This document shows, piece by piece, positions 1 to 9,876 of a DNA stretch of 13,188 nt (within the stretch, counting starts at the first letter, position 1; each line of letters begins with the position of its first letter). The stretch lies in NCBI GenBank assembly GCA_020425885.1, contig JAGQRA010000159.1:1-13188 (forward strand), in the 5' to 3' direction. This DNA is from Planctomycetota bacterium. GTDB taxonomy: Bacteria; Planctomycetota; UBA1135; UBA2386. The notes below the pieces were generated by a model. That model was not told the DNA's origin. It saw only the letters and a list, made by a program, of their open reading frames with translations, and made no database searches. The position numbers and the translations under genes are program-made.

Positions 1-2527
<2,527 letters not shown>

Positions 2528-2536
2528 GGGGGGGGG
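2528..2536 (-). repeat. Nine-C homopolymer tract abutting the histidine kinase start codon
   Basis: On the minus strand nine consecutive C residues lie immediately before the ATG of the sensor kinase (nine G on the plus strand). The tract is in the 5' leader where a ribosome-binding site would normally sit, and no purine-rich Shine-Dalgarno is present. Length change by slippage would alter the leader but not the reading frame, because an in-frame stop lies upstream of the tract. Confidence 0.9.
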
Positions 2537-2707
2537 ACGTTAGGCGCTACGGCGAGGCGGTGCCATGGGGATCAGTGCGGCCACGGGCAAGGAGATCCGC
2601 ACGGAAGGGCCGCGATGGTGAAATCGACGTGCGCTCGCTCTGTGCCCCTGGGCGTCGCCGGACTGCACCATATCGGTGTCGGGGAATCACGCCGGTCGCC
2701 GCGGTGA

Positions 2708-2713
2708 TAAAAT
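2708..2713 (+). promoter_or_regulatory. Possible -10 element for the small secreted protein
   Basis: TAAAAT matches the TATAAT consensus at five of six positions and sits in the only AT-rich stretch of the intergenic region, about 28 nt before the start codon. No good -35 hexamer is visible at the usual distance, so this is a weak call. Confidence 0.3.
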
Positions 2714-2728
2714 TCACGAGCTTCAACC

Positions 2729-2734
2729 AAAGGG
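2729..2734 (+). promoter_or_regulatory. Ribosome-binding site of the small secreted protein
   Basis: AAAGGG lies seven nt before the ATG at 2742. It supports this ATG, which directly precedes a signal peptide, over the in-frame upstream start at 2676. Confidence 0.5.
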
Positions 2735-2741
2735 TACGAAC

Positions 2742-3173
2742 ATGAAGGTTGTCTTTGCCACGCTTCTCATGCTGGCCTTTGCCAGCGCCGCGCGTGCCCA
2801 GCTCACGTGCTTCTCCAATCTGGTCGCCAGCAGTTGCGGACCGACCCTGTCGGTGACCTACGTCCCCAACGGCGCCGCCGGCAACTACGACATGACGATG
2901 ACCGGCATCGGTCTGCATCCGCACTCGCCCGGCGTTTTCGTCTGGGGTGCCCACCCTGTGAACATCCCGTTGCCCGGCGGCTGCGCGTTGCTCACCGACT
3001 ACATCTGGGGGCATTCGTTCATCACCGACAGCGCCGGCGTCGCGACCTGGAGCAGGTCATGGCCGCATTGGGCCACGATCACCTTCTACATGCAGATGGG
3101 CAGCGTGCAGGTCTACTCGAACGGTAGCTACACCGCGCTGACTACCGAGCTGCGACTCGCCGGCTGCCTGTAG
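2742..3173 (+). CDS. Small secreted four-cysteine beta-rich protein of unknown function
   Basis: 143 residues with a clear signal peptide: a lysine, a hydrophobic core and an ARA cleavage site, giving a mature chain starting Gln20. The mature part has four cysteines (23, 32, 81, 142), which could form two disulfides, and is rich in aromatic and beta-prone residues. The pattern PLPGGC (77-81), then TDSAGVATW (95-103), a YMQM strand near 116-119, and a final LRL before Cys142 resembles, from memory, a module found at the ends of many planctomycete secreted proteins. Here it stands nearly alone as a single domain. It diverges from the sensor histidine kinase and lies 89 nt before the Ser/Thr kinase on the same strand, so it could be co-transcribed with that operon, although a small hairpin follows its stop. 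No catalytic motif is visible. The coding call is secure; the function is not known. Confidence 0.8.
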   Translation: MKVVFATLLMLAFASAARAQLTCFSNLVASSCGPTLSVTYVPNGAAGNYDMTMTGIGLHPHSPGVFVWGAHPVNIPLPGGCALLTDYIWGHSFITDSAGVATWSRSWPHWATITFYMQMGSVQVYSNGSYTALTTELRLAGCL

Positions 3174-3186
3174 CCAGGTCACTGGC
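3173..3186 (+). terminator. Weak hairpin after the secreted protein gene
   Basis: Arms GCCAG and CTGGC with a 4-nt loop begin at the last base of the TAG stop. The stem is only 5 bp and no T-run follows, so it is at best a weak or factor-dependent termination signal. Confidence 0.25.
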
Positions 3187-3221
3187 GTCCGTTTCGCAGC
3201 ACGCTGCCGGACGCGGAATCT

Positions 3222-3243
3222 GCGGCAATCGCCGTCTTGCCGC
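3222..3243. promoter_or_regulatory. Inverted repeat just upstream of the Ser/Thr kinase
   Basis: Perfect 7-bp arms GCGGCAA and TTGCCGC separated by 8 nt, ending 19 nt before the kinase ATG. It could be an operator for the kinase-sigma operon, a leader hairpin, or a terminator for the gene before it. No T-run follows. The sequence shows only the symmetry; the role is inference. Confidence 0.4.
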
Positions 3244-3262
3244 GTAGGATCGCGGTCCCGAC

Positions 3263-6196
3263 ATGGATCAGGACCGTGAGCCGCGGCTGTGCCGCCTCGA
3301 AGATGCCATCGAGGCATTCCTCGATCGCGACCGGTCCAGATCGGACGAGTCGCTGCTCGAGGAGAACGCGGCGATCTCGGACCTGCTGGGGCCGATGCTC
3401 CGCTACGCCGACGACCCGGCCGCGGCGCCGATCGGCGCGGATCCGGTCGAGACCACACGGCGTCGCATCGGCGATCTCGACCTGGTACGCGAGATCGGTC
3501 ACGGCGGCATGGGGGTCGTCTTCGAGGCCGATGATTCGGTGCTGAAACGGCGCGTGGCCGTCAAGGTCATGCCGCGCGGCGCCGACACCACGGCCAGTTC
3601 GATCGTGAGGTTCCGTCGCGAGGCCGAGCTGGCCGCCAATCTGCGTCACCCCGGGATCGTGCCGGTGCATTCGCTCGGCGAGACCGAGGCGGAGTTCTAT
3701 CTGGTCATGGAACTCGAGCGGGCGGCGTCGCTGGCCGCCGTGCTGCGCGAGCTGGATGGCAAGGACATCGCGACCGCCCGCCCCGGGGCGTTCGGGGCGG
3801 CCGTCGTCAGCGCCGTCTCCTGCCGCTTCCCCGCGGCCCCGATCGACGCCGGACGATCGTCGGTGCCGTACGTGCGCGCCGTGACCGAGGTCGTGAAGCA
3901 GGTCGCCGAGGCCCTCGGCCATGCGCATTCGGCCGGTGTCCTCCACCGCGACGTCAAGCCGGGCAACATCCTGGTCGATGGCACCGGCCGCGCCTGGTTG
4001 ACCGATTTCGGCCTCGCCTGCATGCAGAACGATCCCGCCGTGACGCAGGCGGGAGCGGCGCCGGGTACGCTGCAGTACATGGCACCCGAACAGGTGCGCG
4101 GCGATCGGGCGGCGCTCGGACCCGCCACCGACGTGTTCGCCCTCGGGGCGACGTTGTACGAGGCGCTCACCTTGCGGCGGGCGTTTCCCGGCAACACCGT
4201 CGCCGCGGTCCTGTTCGCGGTCACGCATCGCGATCCGGTCGACCCGTGTCGGCTCAACTCGTCGCTGTCGCGCGACCTCGGCGCCATCGTGCAGAAGGCG
4301 CTCGAGAAGGACCCGGCCGCGCGCTATCGCAACGCCGCCGATTTCGCCGCCGACCTCGCGGCCCATCTCAATGGTGACCCGGTCAGCGTGCGACCGGTGA
4401 CGACCCTCGGCCGGATCCGACGTCAGGTCGCGCGCGAACCCTGGCGCGCCCTGGCCGCCGGCCTGCTGATCCTCGGCCTGCCGATCACGGCCGGGCTCGG
4501 CATCGCGGCTTGGGGGCGCGACTCGACGGCCGCCGCCGGCGAACGCCTGCTGCAGGCGGAGTGGATCGACACCCAGCTCGCGCACGGCTTCCGTGAGGCC
4601 GGCGAGGGCGACGGCGACGCGGCACAGGCGTGCTTCACCGCCATCATGGCGCGCTTTCCGACCTCCGAGGAAGGCATCGCCGGGTTGTCGGTCGCGGCGC
4701 GCCGGCACGGCGAACGTGCCGCTCTCGCGTCCTTGCTCGAGCATCCCGAGGCCTTGCGCGCCAGCTCCGCCCTGCGCCGTCGACAGGCCACGCTCCTGCA
4801 TCGATTGGGTGAGGTCGCAGAGGCCGAGGCCCTCCTCGCCGGATTGCCGGCGCAGCCCGTCGACTTCGATGCGTTCCTGCAGGGTTACTCGCACCTCGAG
4901 CTCGGTCACGAGGGGGATGACGACGCATACGTGGTGGCGCAGGCGCTGCTGCACCGCGCCATCGTGACCGCCGATCATCCGCGGCCGCTGTACTACTTCG
5001 AATGGCTGCACGCCGCGGCCCACACCCGGGATGCCGATGCGGTCAGCGCCGCGACCGCGGCGACCGAGCGGCTGTGGCCGGATGTGGGCACGACGTGGTA
5101 CTGGATCGCGTTCGCGCGGGATCGACTCGGCGCCGCCGCCGGGGCGCTCGATGCCCTGCAGCATGCGCTGGAGTTGGATCCGGGCTTCCAGATGGCGATG
5201 GTCAACCGGGCACGGCTGTTGCGCATCGCCGGGCGCGCCGACGAGGCCTTGCACGAGCTGGAGGAGTTCCTGCCGCGCGCCGCCGATCCGAGCACCGTGT
5301 ATCGCGAACTCGGCGCGACCCAGTTCGCGCGCCGGGACCTGGCCGCCGCCATCGCCCACCTGCGCGACGCGGTCCGCGGCCGACCGGCGGATCTGCAGAT
5401 GCAACGCGAGCTGGCCGCCGCGCTCGTGGCCGCCGGTTCGTCCGCCGAAGGCAAGGCGGTGCTCGAGAAGATCCTCGCCGCCCGCCCCGATGACTTCGAC
5501 ACGCACCTGCAGCTGGGCTCGGTGCAGGCCCAAGCCGGCGACTTCGCGGCGGCGCGACCGCACCTCGAGCTGTCGGTGTCGCAGCGGCCGACGGCGATCG
5601 GCTGCTACACCCTCGGTCTCGCCTGCAATGCGCTCGGCGATCATCAGGCCGCGCGTGCCGCCTACGAACGGGCGATTGAGCTCGATCCGAAGTCCGTGCG
5701 CGCCCTGGTCAACCTCGCCAACCTGCACGTGCGGGGCGGTGAGCCGGAGACGGCGGAGCGTCTGCTGCGTGCGGCGCTGGCCGTCGATGCGACCTTCCTG
5801 CCGGCGCGCCGGATCCTGCTGCGCCTGCTCGATTCGCGACCGGCGGACGCGATCTCGATGTGTCGCGATTGGACCGAACACGCACCGGATCTGGCCGAGG
5901 CCTGGCGTCATCTGGCCTGGTCGATGCTGCAGGGCGGCGACGAGACCCTCTACTCCGAGTCGCTCGAGCACGCGCGCAAGGCCGATGCAATGAGCGGCGG
6001 CGACGACCCGCCGACGCGGCACGTGCTCGGCGCCGCCGAGCTCGCCAACGGCGATGCCGAGACCGCGCGGTGCACCGTGCAGGCCGCGCTGGATCGACTC
6101 GATCCGAACGACCGCTTCACGCCCTACTACGAGGGGCTGATGCGGGCGACGCTCGAACGGTGCAACATCGCGCTGCGCCGGCAGGAGCAGAGGTGA
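3263..6196 (+). CDS. Transmembrane Ser/Thr protein kinase with C-terminal TPR domain
   Basis: 977 residues. An N-terminal helical region (1-68) precedes a Hanks-type kinase domain (about 69-372): glycine loop IGHGGMGVV (78-86), ATP lysine K101 in VAVKVM, alpha-C glutamate E120 in RFRREAE, catalytic HRDVKPGN (228-235, Asp230), DFG at 248-250 and APE at 274-276. All key catalytic residues are present, so it should be active. Roughly 45 extra residues lie between the hinge and the helix before HRD, a known planctomycete kinase trait. A membrane segment (about 396-417) follows, then a helical TPR region to the end, clearest at 610-860 (for example ALDALQHALELDPG and AYERAIELDPKS). The kinase is therefore cytoplasmic and the TPR part predicted extracytoplasmic. 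Its TGA overlaps the sigma factor start by 4 nt, so the two are translationally coupled and probably act in one pathway. No Shine-Dalgarno is seen before the ATG. Confidence 0.95.
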   Translation: MDQDREPRLCRLEDAIEAFLDRDRSRSDESLLEENAAISDLLGPMLRYADDPAAAPIGADPVETTRRRIGDLDLVREIGHGGMGVVFEADDSVLKRRVAVKVMPRGADTTASSIVRFRREAELAANLRHPGIVPVHSLGETEAEFYLVMELERAASLAAVLRELDGKDIATARPGAFGAAVVSAVSCRFPAAPIDAGRSSVPYVRAVTEVVKQVAEALGHAHSAGVLHRDVKPGNILVDGTGRAWLTDFGLACMQNDPAVTQAGAAPGTLQYMAPEQVRGDRAALGPATDVFALGATLYEALTLRRAFPGNTVAAVLFAVTHRDPVDPCRLNSSLSRDLGAIVQKALEKDPAARYRNAADFAADLAAHLNGDPVSVRPVTTLGRIRRQVAREPWRALAAGLLILGLPITAGLGIAAWGRDSTAAAGERLLQAEWIDTQLAHGFREAGEGDGDAAQACFTAIMARFPTSEEGIAGLSVAARRHGERAALASLLEHPEALRASSALRRRQATLLHRLGEVAEAEALLAGLPAQPVDFDAFLQGYSHLELGHEGDDDAYVVAQALLHRAIVTADHPRPLYYFEWLHAAAHTRDADAVSAATAATERLWPDVGTTWYWIAFARDRLGAAAGALDALQHALELDPGFQMAMVNRARLLRIAGRADEALHELEEFLPRAADPSTVYRELGATQFARRDLAAAIAHLRDAVRGRPADLQMQRELAAALVAAGSSAEGKAVLEKILAARPDDFDTHLQLGSVQAQAGDFAAARPHLELSVSQRPTAIGCYTLGLACNALGDHQAARAAYERAIELDPKSVRALVNLANLHVRGGEPETAERLLRAALAVDATFLPARRILLRLLDSRPADAISMCRDWTEHAPDLAEAWRHLAWSMLQGGDETLYSESLEHARKADAMSGGDDPPTRHVLGAAELANGDAETARCTVQAALDRLDPNDRFTPYYEGLMRATLERCNIALRRQEQR
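6183..6187 (+). promoter_or_regulatory. Ribosome-binding site of the sigma factor inside the kinase gene
   Basis: AGGAG lies five nt before the GTG at 6193, within the last codons of the kinase. It is the best Shine-Dalgarno in the window and decides the sigma factor start in favour of GTG over longer upstream readings of the same frame. Confidence 0.6.
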
Positions 6197-6810
6197 CGTC
6201 GTACCCGGAGACCATCGAGCTGCTGCGGCGGTGGCACGCCGGCGATGCCGCGGCGCTCGATGACCTTATCGCGCGGGACCTGCCCTGGGTGCGGTCCGAG
6301 GTCGCGCACCGGATGGGAGACGAGCTCCGCGGCCGCGCCGATGTCGACGATGTCGTGCAGCAGGCCCTGATCAACGTGTGCCAGCACGGACCGCGCTTCC
6401 AGGTCGACGATCCGCAGCACTATCGGGCGCTGCTGCTCTGCATCGTCGAGAACACGATCCGCAAGATGATCCGCGACGGCCGGCGCCAGAAGCGCTGGGC
6501 CGGACGCGAGGAGCCGTTGCCATCGGGGTCGGTCGTGGCCTTGACGGCGGGCGCGACGGCGCCGGCCTCCGCCGCCGATCGCAACGAGCGCCGGGCCTGG
6601 CTGCAGCTCGCGCTCGAGCTGCTCGAGACCCGCGACCGTGAGATCGTGCTGGGGCGGCAGTGGGAGGGCCGTTCCTATGCCGACCTCGGCGCCGCGACGG
6701 GGCTCTCGGAGGATGCCGTGCGCAAGCGCTTCGAGCGCGCGATCGCGCGGTTGGCGCAGCTGGTGTCGCGGTTGCGCGCGGGGCAGGTGGCCGAGGTCCT
6801 GCGCGGCTGA
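6193..6810 (+). CDS. ECF-like RNA polymerase sigma-70 factor, kinase-linked
   Basis: 205 residues, the usual size for an ECF sigma factor. Sigma region 2 spans about 13-95, with the acidic region 2.2 motif DVDDVVQQALINV (50-62) equivalent to the usual DAED-type core-binding motif. A linker rich in Ala/Ser/Pro (about 105-130) follows, then region 4 (about 135-192) with the helix-turn-helix SYADLGAATGLSEDAVRKRF (161-180). It should direct core RNA polymerase to a set of promoters not identifiable here. No anti-sigma factor gene lies beside it. Its only partner is the transmembrane Ser/Thr kinase, whose last four bases overlap its GTG start. Planctomycete ECF groups linked to Ser/Thr kinases are known, so kinase-dependent control is a reasonable inference. 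It ends 21 nt from the convergent surface-protein gene. Confidence 0.92.
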   Translation: MTSYPETIELLRRWHAGDAAALDDLIARDLPWVRSEVAHRMGDELRGRADVDDVVQQALINVCQHGPRFQVDDPQHYRALLLCIVENTIRKMIRDGRRQKRWAGREEPLPSGSVVALTAGATAPASAADRNERRAWLQLALELLETRDREIVLGRQWEGRSYADLGAATGLSEDAVRKRFERAIARLAQLVSRLRAGQVAEVLRG

Positions 6811-6831
6811 AGTGACCCGCGATCGCCGGCG

Positions 6832-9800
6832 CTACTGGAAGTCGACCGTCGTCGTCTCGCCGGCCACGACCTCGACGACGCGCTTCTGCGGCGGCTGATC
6901 GCCGCGGGACATGCCCCGGTATTCGACCTCCCACTTGCCGGGCCGCAGGCCGTCGAGCGTGCCCTTGCCGCGCCTGAGGATCTGCATCACCGGCGCCACC
7001 GAGTCGGCATCCTCGTCGTCGCCGACGTACTTGGCGGTCGCGGCGGCGAACGGGTTCGACTGCGTGTCGGCGATCGTGACGGCGATCTTGCCCGCCTGGC
7101 CGAGCTTCACCTCGATATTCGACACCGTCTGCCCGCGGGCGACCTTGGCCTCGGTTGTCGCCGGGGCCATCCCCTTGGCCGAGGCCTCGACGAGCAGCCG
7201 CACATCGGCGGCGACGCCGCGCAGCTCGAAGGCGCCGTTGTCGTCCGTCTCCTGCGCGTCGGCACCGCTGCGCATGCCCGGCAGCAGGCCCTGGACCATG
7301 CGGGCCATACCTGCGTTGTCGGCACCGTTGACCGCGGGCGCCCGCCGCGCCGTCACCCGCGCGCCGGCGACGGGGTTGCCCTGCGGGTCGCGGACGATGC
7401 CGCGCAGCGTCGTCATGTCGAGTTCGATGTCCTGGGCGTTGTCGCCGTCGATCAGGGTCACGCCGATCTCGCTCGGCATGGCGCGGTCCTTGTGCGTGAT
7501 GCGCAGGCGGTGGCTGCCGGACGGCAGCTCGGTCAGCTCGAAGGCGCCGTCATCGCCGGTCTTCGATCGCCCCTTGCTGCCCTGGCCGAACATGTCGCCC
7601 ATCAGGCCGGCGACCTGCATCTCGGGGCCGCCTTCGCCGCCACCCTCGAGGAAGGTGACGCGCGCGCCCGCGAGCGGGATGCCGTTCTCGCGGACGATGC
7701 CATGCAGCCGCGCCGTCGGGCTCTTCTCGAGCGTCAGCGCCGCGGTGGCGCGATCGACGATGTCGACCTCCTGCCAGCCGCTCTCGGCGCCGTCGCTCTC
7801 GAGGTCTCGCCCGGCCATGCGGACGGCGAAGCCCAGGCCGTCGCCGCTCTGGGCGATGCGGAACGCGTGCTGCCCCGGAGTCAGGTGCGAGAAGGAGGTG
7901 ATCCCGGCGGCGTCCGTGCGCTGGCGGTCGATCTCCCCCGCCGGCGTCCGGTGCTCGACGCGGATCTCCGCCAGCGGCTTGTGGGCGGGGTCGAGCACGG
8001 TGACCTCGGCGTTGCCGCCCCGCACCAGGCGCAGGGTCAGCTCGCCACGGCCGGCCGCGATCGCGGCGCTGGCCGGGGCGAAGTCCTTGCACGTGACCTC
8101 GACCTTGCCATCGCCATCGCCAATGGCGTTCAGCGTGCATTGCCCGGACTCGTCGGTGCGCGCCGAATGCGGACCTGCGGTGCCGCCGCCGGCGAAGCGC
8201 ACGAAGCGGTTGGCGCGGTCGTTCGAGCTCGCCGCCTGGAGCTCGACCTTCGCGTTCGCGACCGGCTGGTCGTCGTCGGCCGCCAGCACCGTCACCTGCA
8301 CCACGGGATTGGGGCGGAGCCGCACCACGCCGAGATCCAGGCTCCCGCTCGCCGGCAGCGCGATGTCCTTGCGTTGGTAGCCGGCGTGGCCGATCGCGTC
8401 GATCGACAGCTCGAGCTTCTGCTCCTTCTTCGGCCGCAGGTTGGCGAGCGTGACCTTGCCGCCCGGATACCGCTTGTTGCGCCCTCGGTTGACGTCGAAC
8501 GAGATCATGTCGGCGAAGCCGCCGCCGCCGCGCAGCCGATCGTCGACCCAGAGGCTCTCGACCGGCTCGCCCGATTCGTCGTCGACGACCGAGAAGGTGA
8601 CGGTGATGCCGACCTCGTAGCGCAGCTCGATGCCATTGCTGTCGGCTGCGGCTTCGATGCGTTGGCTGCAGACGCCGTTGCCGCCGAACCCCAGGACCTC
8701 GCGGCCGACCCACAGGCGGTAGGTTTGATCGGCCTTCAGCCCGCGCAGCTCGAAGGCGCCGTCGGCGCCGATCGTCGCCCGCCGTTCACTGAAGGCCATG
8801 CCGAAGTCGGACATCAGATCGGTGTCGCCGAACATGCCGAAGATCCCGCCGGCCGGGTCGTTGCCCTTCGGCTTCGGCCGCGCGCTGGCCATGACGGAGA
8901 GGCCGGTCTGGTCCGCGGGCAGGTCGCGGACGCGGCCGCTGATACGCGCGCCTCGCTGCATCGTGACGAGGACGTCGGGCAAGGTCTGGCCGGCGGCGAC
9001 CGCGAGGCCATCGCGCAGAGCCGACGGGTGATCGGCGTGACGGGCCCGCAGCGAGAACTCGCCGGCGTCGACGTGGGCCAACTCGAAACGGCCCGCCGAG
9101 TCGGTCTCGGCGCTTTCGCCGGTGGTCAGGTTCCGCATCGCGTCCTGCCCGGGCAGAACGATGTCGATGCCGAACGGATTGTCCCTCTCCATCTCGAGGA
9201 TGCGCGCGACGTCGGCGCCAGCGATCGGGTTGCCCTGCGGATCGACGACGCGTCCGGCGACGATCGCACCGGGCTCGAGCTTCAGCGTGCCGAGGTCGGC
9301 ATCGCGATCGATCGGTCGCCGCACCGACTTCTGCAGGATGAGGTAACCGCGGGCCAGCACGCGAACGCTGACTGCACGTTGCGTGCCTTCGACGCGGACG
9401 CGGAACCGGCCCTCGGCGTCGCTGCGCACGGCGACCCGGTCGCGAGCCTGCGCGCGCATGCGTTCGGTCGTCTTCTCCGGGTCGAAGGCATCGGTGTCGG
9501 CCAGGTCGATGTCATCCAGGCTGCCCATGGTCGGCGAGAAGACGACGCCGGGCACGCCCAGGACCTCGGCGTCGGCGATCGGTTGATCGTCGGGGCCGAC
9601 GATCTGCCCGACGATCGCGGGCAGGCCCGGGTCGGTGCCGCCGTGCGACGCGACGGCTTCGCGCACCGAACTGCTCTCGGTCGTCGTCTGGGTCGAGCCG
9701 GCTTCGCCGTGGTCGGCCTCGACCGCGGTCGCCGTCGGTGCCGGGCTGGCGCCGTCGGGGCTGCCGGCGTCCGGGGTGATCGCCTGGTCGCCGAAGCCGC

Positions 9801-9876
9801 CGAATTGCCAGGCGGCAACCGCGCCGAGGAGCAGGACGAGCAGGAAGACGATGCCGAGGGTGCGATTGGATTGCAT
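6832..9876 (-). CDS. Membrane-anchored protein of repeated carboxypeptidase-regulatory-like modules
   Basis: 1014 residues. A membrane segment at 5-26 is followed by a Ser/Thr/Ala/Pro-rich linker (about 30-85), so most of the chain is predicted outside the cytoplasmic membrane. About seven beta-sandwich modules of the carboxypeptidase regulatory-like / SdrD B-like kind follow. Typical opening strands are IVGQIVGPDDQPIADAEV (88-105), VAGRVVDPQGNPIAGADV (206-223), LHGIVRENGIPLAGARV (724-740) and LRGIVRDPQGNPVAGARV (824-841). Each is followed by a T/G-D-x-x-G-x-F-x-L strand (near 157, 260, 372, 777, 879). Several modules carry 20-40 residue inserts, often Met/Gly-rich, before that strand. No peptidase active site is present, so a structural or ligand-binding surface role is likely, with no known substrate. 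The ATG is chosen because the membrane segment starts directly after it; the frame is open for 59 more codons upstream but encodes only basic, low-complexity sequence. It converges on the sigma factor and is probably monocistronic. Confidence 0.88.
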   Translation of the reverse strand: MQSNRTLGIVFLLVLLLGAVAAWQFGGFGDQAITPDAGSPDGASPAPTATAVEADHGEAGSTQTTTESSSVREAVASHGGTDPGLPAIVGQIVGPDDQPIADAEVLGVPGVVFSPTMGSLDDIDLADTDAFDPEKTTERMRAQARDRVAVRSDAEGRFRVRVEGTQRAVSVRVLARGYLILQKSVRRPIDRDADLGTLKLEPGAIVAGRVVDPQGNPIAGADVARILEMERDNPFGIDIVLPGQDAMRNLTTGESAETDSAGRFELAHVDAGEFSLRARHADHPSALRDGLAVAAGQTLPDVLVTMQRGARISGRVRDLPADQTGLSVMASARPKPKGNDPAGGIFGMFGDTDLMSDFGMAFSERRATIGADGAFELRGLKADQTYRLWVGREVLGFGGNGVCSQRIEAAADSNGIELRYEVGITVTFSVVDDESGEPVESLWVDDRLRGGGGFADMISFDVNRGRNKRYPGGKVTLANLRPKKEQKLELSIDAIGHAGYQRKDIALPASGSLDLGVVRLRPNPVVQVTVLAADDDQPVANAKVELQAASSNDRANRFVRFAGGGTAGPHSARTDESGQCTLNAIGDGDGKVEVTCKDFAPASAAIAAGRGELTLRLVRGGNAEVTVLDPAHKPLAEIRVEHRTPAGEIDRQRTDAAGITSFSHLTPGQHAFRIAQSGDGLGFAVRMAGRDLESDGAESGWQEVDIVDRATAALTLEKSPTARLHGIVRENGIPLAGARVTFLEGGGEGGPEMQVAGLMGDMFGQGSKGRSKTGDDGAFELTELPSGSHRLRITHKDRAMPSEIGVTLIDGDNAQDIELDMTTLRGIVRDPQGNPVAGARVTARRAPAVNGADNAGMARMVQGLLPGMRSGADAQETDDNGAFELRGVAADVRLLVEASAKGMAPATTEAKVARGQTVSNIEVKLGQAGKIAVTIADTQSNPFAAATAKYVGDDEDADSVAPVMQILRRGKGTLDGLRPGKWEVEYRGMSRGDQPPQKRVVEVVAGETTTVDFQ

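Noticed and set aside
3179..6022. 947-codon open frame antisense to the Ser/Thr kinase
   Set aside because: The plus-strand frame has every kinase motif. The antisense product is Arg/Gly/His-rich without recognisable domains, as expected from high-GC codon bias.
5860..6810. Longer start for the sigma factor inside the kinase gene
   Set aside because: The extra residues are a shadow of the kinase TPR region. The GTG at 6193 has a good Shine-Dalgarno and begins right at sigma region 2.
6819..6826. GCGATCGC palindrome near the convergent junction
   Set aside because: It resembles the cyanobacterial HIP1 octamer, but a single 8-nt GC palindrome is expected by chance here and nothing else suggests cyanobacteria.
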